A stretch of DNA of 64,000 nt from Sphingopyxis macrogoltabida (GTDB lineage Bacteria; Pseudomonadota; Alphaproteobacteria; Sphingomonadales; Sphingomonadaceae). Below the pieces are notes generated by a model. The model saw nothing but the letters and a program-made list of their open reading frames with translations. It was not told the origin of the DNA and searched no databases. The stretch covers positions 1,553,001 to 1,617,000 of the forward strand of contig NZ_CP012700.1 in assembly GCF_001307295.1 (NCBI RefSeq), in the 5' to 3' direction. Below are positions 7,966 through 18,878 of the stretch, one piece after another. Positions within the stretch are counted from its first letter, which is position 1. Each line of letters begins with the position of its first letter. The translations under genes were made by a program, and so were the position numbers.

Positions 7966-8433
7966 ATGGCGGTTTCCCGATTTCTGATCGGCGGCGTGGC
8001 GAGTGCCTTGTTGCTCACCGGCGGGCTGTTCATGTGGAAGGGCTATAGCCAGCTTGCCGATGAAGAGGTGCTGCCCGAACCGCCGCCGGCGCTGCCCGCT
8101 ATCCCCGTTGCGGGGGCGAACGCGCCGAAGCGTGGTCCCGCGCCACCAGCCTTGCCCGCCGCGAAAGAGGCGTCGCGCGAGGAGCGCCGCTTCAACCGTT
8201 ACGATCGCGACCGCAACGACCGGGTCAGCCGGGTTGAGATGATGTCGACGCGCACCGCGGCCTTTCGCAAGCTCGACAAGGACGGCAACAATCTGCTGAC
8301 CTTCGAGGAATGGGCGTCAGCGACGGGCGAGCGTTTCGCCAGGGCCGACGGCGACCGGTCGGGCGATCTGACGCGGAGCGAGTTCGCGACAACGGCGCCG
8401 AAGCCGGCGGCGAAGCCGAAATGTAGCTGCTGA
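7966..8433 (+). CDS. EF-hand protein with N-terminal membrane anchor or signal
   Basis: A 155-residue protein. A hydrophobic segment at about residues 6-23 is a signal peptide or anchor, followed by a Pro/Ala-rich linker and three Ca2+-binding-type loops: DRDRNDRVSRVE, DKDGNNLLTFEE and DGDRSGDLTRSE. All have acidic residues at loop positions 1 and 12, so calcium binding is likely in the periplasm. Start ATG 7966 follows GGAGG by 5 nt; an in-frame ATG at 7948 is less well placed. The protein ends in a CxC tail. Function beyond Ca2+ binding is unknown. Confidence 0.83.
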   Translation: MAVSRFLIGGVASALLLTGGLFMWKGYSQLADEEVLPEPPPALPAIPVAGANAPKRGPAPPALPAAKEASREERRFNRYDRDRNDRVSRVEMMSTRTAAFRKLDKDGNNLLTFEEWASATGERFARADGDRSGDLTRSEFATTAPKPAAKPKCSC

Positions 8434-8442
8434 TCGGGATGT

Positions 8443-8489
8443 CCGGCGAAAGCCGGGGCCCAGAAGGCGTGGGCCCCGGCTTTCGCCGG
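8443..8489. repeat. Perfect 20-bp inverted repeat (REP-like hairpin)
   Basis: Arms at 8443-8462 and 8470-8489 are perfect reverse complements (core CCGGCGAAAGCCGGGGCCC) around a 7-nt loop. It sits between the convergent ends of the EF-hand gene and trmFO. There is no T-run, so it is not a classic terminator; the sequence is of a type I recall as widely repeated between sphingomonad genes. It may block read-through in both directions. Confidence 0.8.
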
Positions 8490-8497
8490 GGATCACT

Positions 8498-9844
8498 TTA
8501 AGCGAGAACTCCCTGTGCAGCCTTCATCCACTCTGCCAACGCCGTCCCCGCGCGCTGCGTGTAGCCGAGCTTGCGGTCCTTCTTGCGGACATCCTCGGCG
8601 AGCGGTGGAAACAGGCCGAAATTGACGTTCATCGGCTGGTAGGTCGCGGCATCGGCGCCGCCGGTAATATGACCGAGCAGCGCGCCGAGCGCGGTTTCGG
8701 GCGGCGGCGGGGGCAGGGTGCGGCCGCCAAGCTCGGCGATGGCGAAACGCGCGGCGACAAGGCCGATGGCGGCGCTTTCGACATAGCCCTCGCAGCCGGT
8801 GATCTGCCCCGCGAAGCGGATATGCGGAGCCGATTTGAGGCGCAGTTGCGCGTCGAGCAGCTCGGGCGAGCGGATGAAGCTGTTGCGATGCAGGCCGCCG
8901 AGGCGCGCAAACTCGGCCTTTTCGAGACCGGGGATGGTGCGGAACAGTTCGACCTGCGCGGCATGCTTCAGCTTGGTCTGGAATCCGACCATGTTCCACA
9001 GCGTGCCAAGCGCATTATCCTGACGGAGCTGGACGACCGCATAAGGCCAGCGCCCGGTGCGCGGATTGTCGAGCCCGACGCCCTTCATCGGGCCGAAGCG
9101 CAGCGTTTCGGGACCGCGCTCGGCCATCACCTCGATCGGCATGCAGCCCTCGAAGTAAGGCGTGTCCTTTTCCCAGTCCTTGAACTCGGTCTTGTCGCCG
9201 TCAACGAGTCCCTGGACGAAGGCGTGATATTGCTCCTTGTCCATCGGGCAGTTGATATAATCCTTGCCGTCGCCGATCGGCCCGACCTTGTCCCAGCGGC
9301 TCGCCATCCACGCGATGTCCATGTCTATGCTGTCGCGGTAGACGATGGGCGCGATGGCGTCGAAAAAGGCGAGCGCATCCTTGCCGGTGGCTTCGCCGAT
9401 GCTGGCGGCGAGGGCCGCGGCGGTGAGCGGGCCGGTGGCGACGATCGTCAAGCCTTCCGATGGCAGCGTGTCGATGCGTTCGCGGACGATGGTGACATTC
9501 GGGTGGTTCGCGAGCGCATTGGTGACGCCGCCCGAGAAAAGGTCACGGTCGACCGCAAGCGCCGAACCCGCGGGAACTTTCGTGGCGTCCGCCTCTCGCA
9601 TGATGATCGAACCGAGCGTGCGCATCTCGCGGTGGAGCAGGCCGACCGCGTTGCTGTCGCCGTCGTCGCTGCGAAAGCTGTTCGAGCACACCATTTCGGC
9701 GAGCGTGTCGCCCTGATGCGCCGGGGTCATATCGCCGCCCCCGCGCATTTCGGAGAGGCGCACATTATAACCTGCCTCGGCGAGTTGCCAGGCGGCTTCG
9801 GAGCCCGCTAGGCCGCCGCCGATGATATGAATGTCGTGCGCCAC
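8498..9844 (-). CDS. trmFO: Methylenetetrahydrofolate--tRNA-(uracil-5-)-methyltransferase TrmFO
   Basis: A 448-residue FAD protein that makes m5U54 in the T-loop of tRNA with methylene-THF as carbon donor. It starts with a dinucleotide fold ([21 protein letters not shown]), and both functionally important cysteine regions are present: [11 protein letters not shown] and [11 protein letters not shown]. The start is GTG at 9844 (MAHDIHII), since the open frame upstream has no homology. The class I SAM-dependent methyltransferase at 61261 is a separate enzyme family. Confidence 0.93.
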   Translation of the reverse strand: MAHDIHIIGGGLAGSEAAWQLAEAGYNVRLSEMRGGGDMTPAHQGDTLAEMVCSNSFRSDDGDSNAVGLLHREMRTLGSIIMREADATKVPAGSALAVDRDLFSGGVTNALANHPNVTIVRERIDTLPSEGLTIVATGPLTAAALAASIGEATGKDALAFFDAIAPIVYRDSIDMDIAWMASRWDKVGPIGDGKDYINCPMDKEQYHAFVQGLVDGDKTEFKDWEKDTPYFEGCMPIEVMAERGPETLRFGPMKGVGLDNPRTGRWPYAVVQLRQDNALGTLWNMVGFQTKLKHAAQVELFRTIPGLEKAEFARLGGLHRNSFIRSPELLDAQLRLKSAPHIRFAGQITGCEGYVESAAIGLVAARFAIAELGGRTLPPPPPETALGALLGHITGGADAATYQPMNVNFGLFPPLAEDVRKKDRKLGYTQRAGTALAEWMKAAQGVLA

Positions 9845-9920
9845 TATTATCCTAATCGTTGACTTGCGGTTCGTCCCCCGCGCACTAGGCGGGTTGGGGG
9901 CAAGATGCAAAGGGTGGGCG

Positions 9921-10592
9921 ATGGGCGGCAAACACGGTTGGGATCGGGCGCGGTGGCTGTGGTGGCTGGCTCTGGCCGGCGGGATCAGTTTCTTCGTTGC
10001 GGTCCTTTTGCGGCTCGACGGTCCGGCAATCTGGGTCTGGAAGACGACGGGGGTGGCGTTCCTCGCCGCTTGGGCGGCCGTCAATGCACGAAACCGCGAT
10101 GGCTGGATGATCGCCGCGACGCTCGGCTTCGGCGCGCTGGGCGACTTTCTACTCGACGCGGTCGGGATGATGCCTGGCGCCGCGGCCTTCGCCGTCGGCC
10201 ATCTGATCGCCATCGCCTTGTATTTCCGCAATCGGCGCGCCCGCATGACCGGGTCGCAAAAGCTGCTGGCCACGGCCGTGGTGCCGCTGGCGCTGGTCAT
10301 CGCCTGGGGGCTTGCGAAAAATGCCGAGGCCGGCCTCATGGGCGCCGCGGTCGGCTATACTGCGATAGTCGCCGCGATGGCTGCAACCGCGTGGGCCAGC
10401 CGCTTTCCGCGCTATCGCACCGGCATCGGCGCGATGCTCTTTCTCGCCAGCGACCTGTTCATCTTCTCCGGCGAGGGAGGAGCGCTCTCGAAAGATATTA
10501 CGCTATGGTTTGTCTGGCCGCTCTATTTCGCGGGGCAGGCACTGATCGCATGGGGTGTCGTCAGCACGCTCGCCCAGGAAGCGCGGGCCTGA
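9921..10592 (+). CDS. YhhN-family membrane protein (lysoplasmalogenase-like)
   Basis: A 223-residue protein with about eight hydrophobic segments. The central [20 protein letters not shown] and later [10 protein letters not shown] blocks are typical of the YhhN/TMEM86 family, whose animal members hydrolyse the vinyl ether of lysoplasmalogen; Asp residues in these blocks are the proposed active site. Start ATG 9921 was chosen as the first ATG before the first hydrophobic segment. The bacterial substrate is not known. Confidence 0.78.
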   Translation: MGGKHGWDRARWLWWLALAGGISFFVAVLLRLDGPAIWVWKTTGVAFLAAWAAVNARNRDGWMIAATLGFGALGDFLLDAVGMMPGAAAFAVGHLIAIALYFRNRRARMTGSQKLLATAVVPLALVIAWGLAKNAEAGLMGAAVGYTAIVAAMAATAWASRFPRYRTGIGAMLFLASDLFIFSGEGGALSKDITLWFVWPLYFAGQALIAWGVVSTLAQEARA

Positions 10593-11054
10593 TCAGGAGG
10601 GCGGCGCGGCTTCGCCGACGAGCAGCGCTTCGATATCGGGGATCGGCCGGTCGGTCATTTCCTTGACATGCTCGCCCGCGAGGCGCGCGGTTACTTCCTT
10701 GTGCCACAGCGGGCGAAGCTCGCCCATCGTGCGCGCGGGAGCAATGACGACCAGATCGTCGAATTCGCCGGCCAGTGCCATCGCATTTACCTTGTCGGCA
10801 AGCTCGCGCGCGAAACGGTCTTCTTCCTGCTGGTGGAAATCGGTTTCGCCCATCGTGCCGCCGGGCAGACCGGTACCTGCCGGGGCCGGCGACTGGCCCG
10901 CGGCGTCGGTCTTGATATCGCTATCCTTGCGATCCTCGCGGGTACGGTGCGATGCGGTGCGCAGGTCGATCTGCTGCTCGTCGCCCTGATTGCGCAGAAA
11001 CAGCGCCTTGCGGCCGTCGGCGACGAGGACGAGAGTATCGTTGGGCAGGGTCAT
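10593..11054 (-). CDS. Host-attachment family protein (Host_attach / baeRF-like)
   Basis: A 153-residue protein of the family annotated as required for attachment to host cells. It starts with LVLVADGRKALFL, contains ERFARELADKV-like FARELADKVN, then LVVIAPARTMGELRP and a final KEMTDRPIPDIEALL, all typical. These folds resemble the eRF1 middle domain. The biochemical role in free-living bacteria is unknown. Its end abuts the lysoplasmalogenase-like gene tail to tail. Confidence 0.8.
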   Translation of the reverse strand: MTLPNDTLVLVADGRKALFLRNQGDEQQIDLRTASHRTREDRKDSDIKTDAAGQSPAPAGTGLPGGTMGETDFHQQEEDRFARELADKVNAMALAGEFDDLVVIAPARTMGELRPLWHKEVTARLAGEHVKEMTDRPIPDIEALLVGEAAPPS

Positions 11055-11150
11055 GATCGTGCTCCTTCTACCCGGAGCAACGCATGGGGAAGGGGCGAAG
11101 TTTCGGGGCAGATGCGGTTGGTCAGTTTTCGGCCGGTAGCGGACATTTCT

Positions 11151-11225
11151 TCGTCATCCCGGACTTGATCCGGGATCCACTGCCGCGTCGAAGTCATGGG
11201 CCCCGGATCAAGTCCGGGGTGACGA
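11151..11225. repeat. Dispersed palindromic repeat, copy A
   Basis: An imperfect palindrome of about 75 bp, from TCGTCATCCCGGACTTGATC to the mirrored GGATCAAGTCCGGGGTGACGA. The reverse complement of the 38404-38474 copy matches nearly base for base. The left flank (11129-11150, with GGCCGG and CGGACATTTC) is also shared with the other copy on the same strand. It lies between a Host_attach gene and a dioxygenase gene, both on the minus strand. Confidence 0.88.
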
Positions 11226-11274
11226 AAATGTGGAAAGCAACCTCCGCTCCCCACCCCAAGGCTGCTGCCAGCTT

Positions 11275-12117
11275 CTACCCGTCCCACGCCGCGATCGTCG
11301 TGCGGTGGAGCAGGCGGTCATAGCCGTCGTAGCCGCCGGTCGCGCGGTGGAGGACCGAGCGATTGTCCCACATGACGAGCATGTCGGGTTCCCATATGTG
11401 GCTGTAGCGAAATTCCTCGCGTCCCTGCCATTGAATCAGTTCGTAGAGCAAAGGCAGGGCCTCGCTATCGTCGAGCCCGTCGAAGCCGATGATATAGCCC
11501 GCGCACCCGAACAGCCCCTTGCGGCCGGTTTCGGGATGGTCGCGGATGAAGGGATGGAGCTGTGTTTCGAGCGCTTCGTCGCCGGAGCGGATGTCCATGC
11601 TGCGATTTTTGTCCTTGGCGCCGTACATGCCCTGCGGCGCATAGCCGGCGCGGGCGCTGTGAATGGCTTGCAATCCCTCGACGCGGGCGCGGAGGTCGGC
11701 GGGCATCGCGTCGAGCGCCGCGTGCTGATTGGCAAATTCGGTGTTGCCGCCGACCGGCGGGATGGTAATCCCGAACAGGCAGGTGCCCGCGGGCGGCCGC
11801 GCCTGAAAGCTCCAGTCGCTATGCCAGTTTTCGGCGAACAGCGGCGCTGTTTCGTCGGCCCGGCGCTTTACGGCAATGACATGCTCGCGGCCGGGGATCG
11901 GACGGATGAACGGATCGTCGCCGAAACCGCCGAAATAACCGGTGAAGCGTTCGAGATCGTCGTCGCTCATCTTCTGGTCGTGGAACGCCAGGACATGGTG
12001 CTCGAGCCATGCCGTTCGGATCTCGGCGACGGTTTCGGGCGGAAGCGGCCGGGTGAGGTCGACGCCGGTCACACGGGCGCCGCAGGCCTGGCCGCTGGGG
12101 ATGATGCTGATCGTCAT
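11275..12117 (-). CDS. TauD/TfdA-family Fe(II)/2-oxoglutarate dioxygenase
   Basis: A 280-residue non-haem iron dioxygenase. The metal facial triad is visible: NWHSDWSF supplies HxD and RSVLHRATGGYDG supplies the distal His, followed by the Arg (LLHRTT) that binds 2-oxoglutarate. Family members hydroxylate taurine, alkyl sulfates, 2,4-D or related small acids with loss of CO2 from 2-oxoglutarate. No sulfonate transport genes are adjacent, so the substrate cannot be inferred from context. Start ATG 12117. Confidence 0.86.
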   Translation of the reverse strand: MTISIIPSGQACGARVTGVDLTRPLPPETVAEIRTAWLEHHVLAFHDQKMSDDDLERFTGYFGGFGDDPFIRPIPGREHVIAVKRRADETAPLFAENWHSDWSFQARPPAGTCLFGITIPPVGGNTEFANQHAALDAMPADLRARVEGLQAIHSARAGYAPQGMYGAKDKNRSMDIRSGDEALETQLHPFIRDHPETGRKGLFGCAGYIIGFDGLDDSEALPLLYELIQWQGREEFRYSHIWEPDMLVMWDNRSVLHRATGGYDGYDRLLHRTTIAAWDG

Positions 12118-12281
12118 GGCGCGATGCTGCGCTGCTTGGGACGCGACGTCAATCGGCGCGACGGAATGCCCCGAAAGCTGGTCGAGCCGATGCGTCCGGC
12201 GTCTGCGGGCATGATCAATTCAGCCACGCGCCATCTTTGCCGACCTAATTTGATCGACGGGGACCAACACGGAGAAGACAG

Positions 12282-12665
12282 ATGTTACTGTTCAAGAGAC
12301 TGGCGTTGACGGTGCTGATCGGCGCCAGCGCGCTCGCCGCGCTGCCCGCCGAAGCCGATGCGCGCGACCGCCACCACCGGCATAGCTATTACAGCGACCG
12401 CGGCCATGACCGTTATCGCGATTACCGGCGCGACTATCGGCGTGATTACCGCCGCGACTACCGGCGCAGCCATTACCGCGACCGCCGCTACTATAACTGC
12501 CGTCGCGGCAGCGGTACGACCGGCCTGATCGTCGGTGGCGCCGCGGGCGCGCTGCTTGGCCGCGAGGTCGACCGTTATGGCGACCGCCTGCCGGGCACGA
12601 TTATTGGCGGGGCCGCCGGCGCGCTGATCGGCCGCGAGATTGATCGCGGCGGCCGCCGCTGCTGA
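12282..12665 (+). CDS. Secreted Arg/Tyr-rich protein with glycine-zipper domain
   Basis: A 127-residue protein. Signal peptide to about residue 25, then a His/Arg/Asp/Tyr-rich stretch with four successive D-Y-R-R units (about residues 46-61), then a glycine zipper 2TM domain (GLIVGGAAGALLGREVD and GTIIGGAAGALIGREID), typical of outer-membrane or envelope-spanning small proteins. GGAGAAG lies 6 nt before the ATG. The zipper is itself an internal duplication. Role unknown, perhaps envelope stress or membrane integrity. Confidence 0.8.
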   Translation: MLLFKRLALTVLIGASALAALPAEADARDRHHRHSYYSDRGHDRYRDYRRDYRRDYRRDYRRSHYRDRRYYNCRRGSGTTGLIVGGAAGALLGREVDRYGDRLPGTIIGGAAGALIGREIDRGGRRC

Positions 12666-12676
12666 TCCGGCTTTGA

Positions 12677-12736
12677 TCCGGGGCCGGCGCCAGGCTATGC
12701 GATCGCGCAGGGTCTGAGCCGGCCCCGGCATATTTT
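12677..12736 (+). terminator. Likely terminator after the glycine-zipper gene
   Basis: An 11-bp inverted repeat (CCGGGGCCGGC at 12677-12687, GCCGGCCCCGG at 12717-12727) encloses a 29-nt loop that itself holds GCGATCGC, and is followed by ATATTTTT on the plus strand. The long loop makes this a moderate call. Confidence 0.6.
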
Positions 12737-12811
12737 TGTGCCGCATCGGCCAATATGGCGGTAGAGATGGTCGCGGCGGAAGATGGTCCGCCGCAGCGGT
12801 GGAGGCCGGAG

Positions 12812-13372
12812 ATGAAATTCGCGATGAAGGTTGCTATGGCGCTCGGCCTTGGTTTGTCGCTTGCGGTCGCCGCGCCAACGAGCATCGCCGCGCTTCAACC
12901 GGGCGCCAAGGCGCCCGATTTTACCCTGACCGCCGCGCAGGGCGGCAAGGAGTTCAGCCTGTCGCTCAAGCAGACGTTGCGCGGCGGGCCGGTCGTCCTC
13001 TACTTCTTTCCCGCCGCCTTCACGCCCGGCTGCACGGTGGAAGCGCATCTGTTTGCCGAATCGAACAACCGTTTCAACCAGCTCGGCGCGCGCGTCATCG
13101 GCGTTACCGCGGGCAATATTGACCGCGTCGCGGAGTTTTCGCGCTCGGAATGCCGCGACAAGTTTGCCGTCGCTGCCGATCCCGGCGCCAAGGTGGCGGC
13201 GAAATATGACGCGACGATGCAGCGCCCCGACGGCACGATGCTGTCGAACCGGACATCCTATGTGATTGCCCCGAACGGAACGATCCTGCTCAGCTACACC
13301 GACAACAAGCCGCAGGCGCATGTCGAAAAGACGATGGCCGCGGTGCGGGCGTGGAACGCGAAGCGGCGCTAA
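12812..13372 (+). CDS. Periplasmic peroxiredoxin (AhpC/TSA, BCP-like)
   Basis: A 186-residue peroxiredoxin with a signal peptide (residues 1-27, ending PTSIAA), so it acts outside the cytosol. The peroxidatic site is AAFTPGCTVEAHLF; the second cysteine (SECRDKF) lies about 45 residues later and may resolve it. The thioredoxin-like core includes GAKAPDFTL and FFPAAF. It would reduce H2O2 or organic peroxides at the envelope. ATG 12812 has GGAG just upstream; the longer frame from 12755 would destroy the signal peptide. Confidence 0.88.
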   Translation: MKFAMKVAMALGLGLSLAVAAPTSIAALQPGAKAPDFTLTAAQGGKEFSLSLKQTLRGGPVVLYFFPAAFTPGCTVEAHLFAESNNRFNQLGARVIGVTAGNIDRVAEFSRSECRDKFAVAADPGAKVAAKYDATMQRPDGTMLSNRTSYVIAPNGTILLSYTDNKPQAHVEKTMAAVRAWNAKRR

Positions 13373-13425
13373 CTCACCGCGCGAGCGGCGCGAAGGCGCG
13401 TTGACCGGCGTTTCATTGATAAAGA

Positions 13426-14214
13426 TTGCTTCAGCTGAGCCCTGTTCCAACCCTTTACGATGCCGAACCGCTCAACATTGGGGCGGGACGCCGCGCGCTC
13501 GCCATCGGTCTGGCGGTGCTCATTCCGGCGCTTTTGCTGCTCATGCTGCTGACCTTTGGCGTATTGAAGGAGCCCGATCAAAGAGAGGTTCCCATCAGCG
13601 TGGTGAGCCTTGAGGCGAGCGAGATTTCGGAGGACGCCAGCGAGCCTGCCGGTCAGAAGCTGGAGCGGACCAAAGAACCAGCATCGTCGCCGCTACCCGC
13701 GCCCGAGGCGGCTCCATCGCCACCTCTGCCGCCGCCGCCCGTAGCCGAGCCCAAGGCGGCCCCGATACTGCCGGCACCAGCCCAGCCGCAGCCGCCGCAG
13801 ACGAAGCCCGCCATCGGCGTTCGTATGCGAGACGGGCCGGTTGGCCCGCCCAACACCGGGGGCTCGTCCGCCTACCGCGATAGCGAACGGGTGGGCACCG
13901 CTCCCAACGGCGAGGCCCTCTATGCTGCGGCCTGGTATCGCGAACCGAGCGATGGCGAGTTGCGCGGCTATTTGTCGACCGCCAGCGGGCCGGGCTGGGG
14001 CCTGATCGCTTGCCGGACAGCGCCCGATTATCGCGTCGAGGATTGTGTCGGGCTCGACGAATATCCGAACGGATCGCAGATCACACGCGCGGTGCTCGCC
14101 GCGGCCTGGCAGTTCAGGGTCCGGCCGCCGCGCGTCGGCGGACAGTCGATGGTGGGTGCCTGGGTGCGAATCCGGATCGACTACGGCGTCGGACGGCGAG
14201 CGGGCGGAGGCTGA
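13426..14214 (+). CDS. TonB-like or envelope protein with Pro-rich linker
   Basis: A 262-residue protein: one membrane segment (about residues 24-45, LAIGLAVLIPALLLLMLLTF), a Pro/Ala-rich linker (about 70-130), and a C-terminal domain with AAWYREPSDGELRGYL, ACRTAPDYRVEDC and WQFRVRPPRVGG. The layout equals TonB (anchor, Pro-rich spacer, C-terminal domain). I recall similar proteins in other sphingomonads, mostly called hypothetical. The only credible start is TTG 13426. No ExbB/ExbD genes are adjacent, so a role in TonB energy transfer is not shown. Confidence 0.72.
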   Translation: MLQLSPVPTLYDAEPLNIGAGRRALAIGLAVLIPALLLLMLLTFGVLKEPDQREVPISVVSLEASEISEDASEPAGQKLERTKEPASSPLPAPEAAPSPPLPPPPVAEPKAAPILPAPAQPQPPQTKPAIGVRMRDGPVGPPNTGGSSAYRDSERVGTAPNGEALYAAAWYREPSDGELRGYLSTASGPGWGLIACRTAPDYRVEDCVGLDEYPNGSQITRAVLAAAWQFRVRPPRVGGQSMVGAWVRIRIDYGVGRRAGGG

Positions 14215-14226
14215 AAAGCGCGGCGC

Positions 14227-14531
14227 TCAGTCGCGCTTTTGCAAGCTCACCACGGCGTGGATCGGCAGTTCCGCATAGATGTGCGGGAACAGTTCGCCGC
14301 CGCGCGCTTCTTCCCAGCGGACCGCATCGGCGAGCTGGACCAAGTCCACCTCGGCGATCATCAGGCAGCTTTGCCCCGCGAAATGCTTCGCGATCGTGGC
14401 TTCGAGCTGCTCGGCGGTCGACAGGTGGATATAGCCGTCGGCGATATCCACCGGCGCGCCGCGGAACACGCGCTCGCGTTCGAAATCGGCCCATTGTTGC
14501 TGGGTCAGCACCTTGAAGGCCGTCGCGGCGG

Positions 14532-14535
<4 letters not shown>
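14227..14535 (-). CDS. DUF952 family protein
   Basis: A 102-residue cytosolic protein. The DGYIHLSTAEQL block in the first half and the C-terminal FPHIYAELP strand identify DUF952, a small domain sometimes described as glutathione-S-transferase-like, without known activity. Its ATG overlaps the gyrA stop by 4 nt (ATGA), so it is translated from the gyrA message. Confidence 0.82.
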
Positions 14536-17267
<2,732 letters not shown>

Positions 17268-17489
17268 GACCCGGCCTTTTTTCTGCTTATCGGGAGATGC
17301 TTTTTGCCTAGCCCATGGGGGTACGAAAGGCCAGCGATTCGGTCGTTTTCCGTGATATTTTTTGTCCTTTCAAAAGAGGCCGGGAGCCAAGGATTTGGCC
17401 CTGTTTTTCAATGATATAAAATGACGTCGTGGCGTCGGCTGAAGCGGATTGGCCGATCCCTTTTTTGCGGGCAAATGCAGGGACCGGGA

Positions 17490-18818
17490 ATGCCCGCCCG
17501 GATATCGACGTTGCGGCTGCCCGGGGACGGGAAAGGCCGCTTGCCAATCGCGCCTCTGCGCCTAAAGCTGACCAGCGATGATCTATTGCCTGCCTGGGGG
17601 GCGCCGGTGACCCTGATCGCGCTCGTCGGCGCCGGTGAAATGCTGCCCGACGGCGGATTGCGCGCGCTCGTCACCGTTGCCGGTGAGACGCTGATCGAGC
17701 GGCAGGCGGCGCGCCTCGCCGATGTCGGGGTCACGCATATCGCCGTCGCGGTCGGCGCGGTGCCCGCCGAATTGCTCGCAACCTGCGATCGCATCCGCCG
17801 CCGCGGGATGAAGGTCACGCCGGTGCGTGCGGCCGCCGACCTGATGGCGCTCGTCGAGGATGACGACCGGATCATCCTCGTCGCCGACGGTTTGCGCGCT
17901 GGCGGCACCCATTATGCCGCGATCGCGCGTCCCGGTTCGCCCGCGATCCTCGTGACCGGCGATACGGTGCTGACACAAGGGTTCGAGCGGATCGATGCGA
18001 CGCGGCGCTGGGGCGGGCTGGCCTGCATCTCGCCACCGATGGTCGCCGAACTGGCGAGCATGCCCGGCGAATGGGACATGATGCTCACCCTGCTGCGCCT
18101 TGCGGTGCAGGCGGGCGCGCGGCGGCTCTATTGCGAACCAGCGCTGTTCGAACAGGGCGAGATCGCGATCGTCGTCGACCGACCGACCGCAGCGCTGATC
18201 GAACAGTCGAGCCTGCAGCAGGTCGAATATGGCGGCATGGGGCTGGGGCGCTCGGCGGTCATGATGCCGCTGATCCGGCTCGCGGGGCCCTTGCTCGTCA
18301 AATCGCCGACGACGGCGCGATACCTCCCCTATGTAACCGCTCTGCTCTGGGTCATCGTCGCGTTGCTCGCGGCGAGCGGCCTTGCCGCCGCCGGAGCGCT
18401 CGTCGCAATCCTCGGCGGCTTTGGCCTTACTGCGATGCGCTTCCTGTCGGCGTTCCGCGCCGAAAGCGCCGCGCAGGACCGGGTGCGAGAGGTGATCCGG
18501 ACCTTTGCCTTGGTCCTCCTCGCGATCTTTCCGTGGCTACTTTCGCTCGCCGGCCCCGCGCACATGATGCCGCTGTTTTCCGAGGCGGCGCTGGCGCCCT
18601 GCCTTGCCGCCGCGATCCTGCTGGCGCGCTGGGTTTACGAGGATTCGGGCGAACGGCGGCGCTTTCACTGGCTGCTCCCCGATGCCGATCAGGCGTGGAT
18701 CATGCTTTCGCCCGCGCTGCTCTTTGGCTTTGCACCGCTGATGTTCGCGATCCTCCCATTGCTGGCGCTGATCCAGATATTGCTGTGGGTGCGCCTTGCA
18801 CGACGCCCGGATGCTTGA
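17490..18818 (+). CDS. Uncharacterised protein: nucleotidyltransferase-like domain plus membrane domain
   Basis: A 442-residue protein I cannot name. Residues about 30-200 look like a sugar-phosphate nucleotidyltransferase fold (ALVTVAGETLIERQAARLADVGV, then IILVADGL), but the usual GGxGTRL nucleotide loop is not conserved (LVGAGEMLPDG). Residues about 260-440 have five or six hydrophobic helices. That combination recalls nucleotidyltransferase/CDP-alcohol phosphatidyltransferase fusions, but I see no DxxDG motif. Start is uncertain: ATG 17490 is used; in-frame ATGs at 17421 and 17475 exist. It is the first of three adjacent plus-strand genes. Confidence 0.7.
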   Translation: MPARISTLRLPGDGKGRLPIAPLRLKLTSDDLLPAWGAPVTLIALVGAGEMLPDGGLRALVTVAGETLIERQAARLADVGVTHIAVAVGAVPAELLATCDRIRRRGMKVTPVRAAADLMALVEDDDRIILVADGLRAGGTHYAAIARPGSPAILVTGDTVLTQGFERIDATRRWGGLACISPPMVAELASMPGEWDMMLTLLRLAVQAGARRLYCEPALFEQGEIAIVVDRPTAALIEQSSLQQVEYGGMGLGRSAVMMPLIRLAGPLLVKSPTTARYLPYVTALLWVIVALLAASGLAAAGALVAILGGFGLTAMRFLSAFRAESAAQDRVREVIRTFALVLLAIFPWLLSLAGPAHMMPLFSEAALAPCLAAAILLARWVYEDSGERRRFHWLLPDADQAWIMLSPALLFGFAPLMFAILPLLALIQILLWVRLARRPDA

Positions 18819-18837
18819 AAAACAATGTGCTTCAAGG

Positions 18838-18853
18838 TTTAGAGCGCATTAAC
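18838..18853. promoter_or_regulatory. CtrA-like box upstream of the helical protein/kinase pair
   Basis: Reads TTTA-GAGCGCA-TTAAC: one mismatch to TTAA-N7-TTAAC, with a perfect second half-site. It ends 25 bp before the ATG at 18879, at a distance similar to the boxes before the gene at 4000. Confidence 0.45.
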
Positions 18854-18878
18854 GCCAAACTGTTATTGGCGGGCGCGC

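Noticed and set aside
12136..12152. Possible third TTGACG-N4-CGTCAA site before the TauD-type gene
   Set aside because: Only the CGTCAA half is present; the left half reads TTGGGACG.
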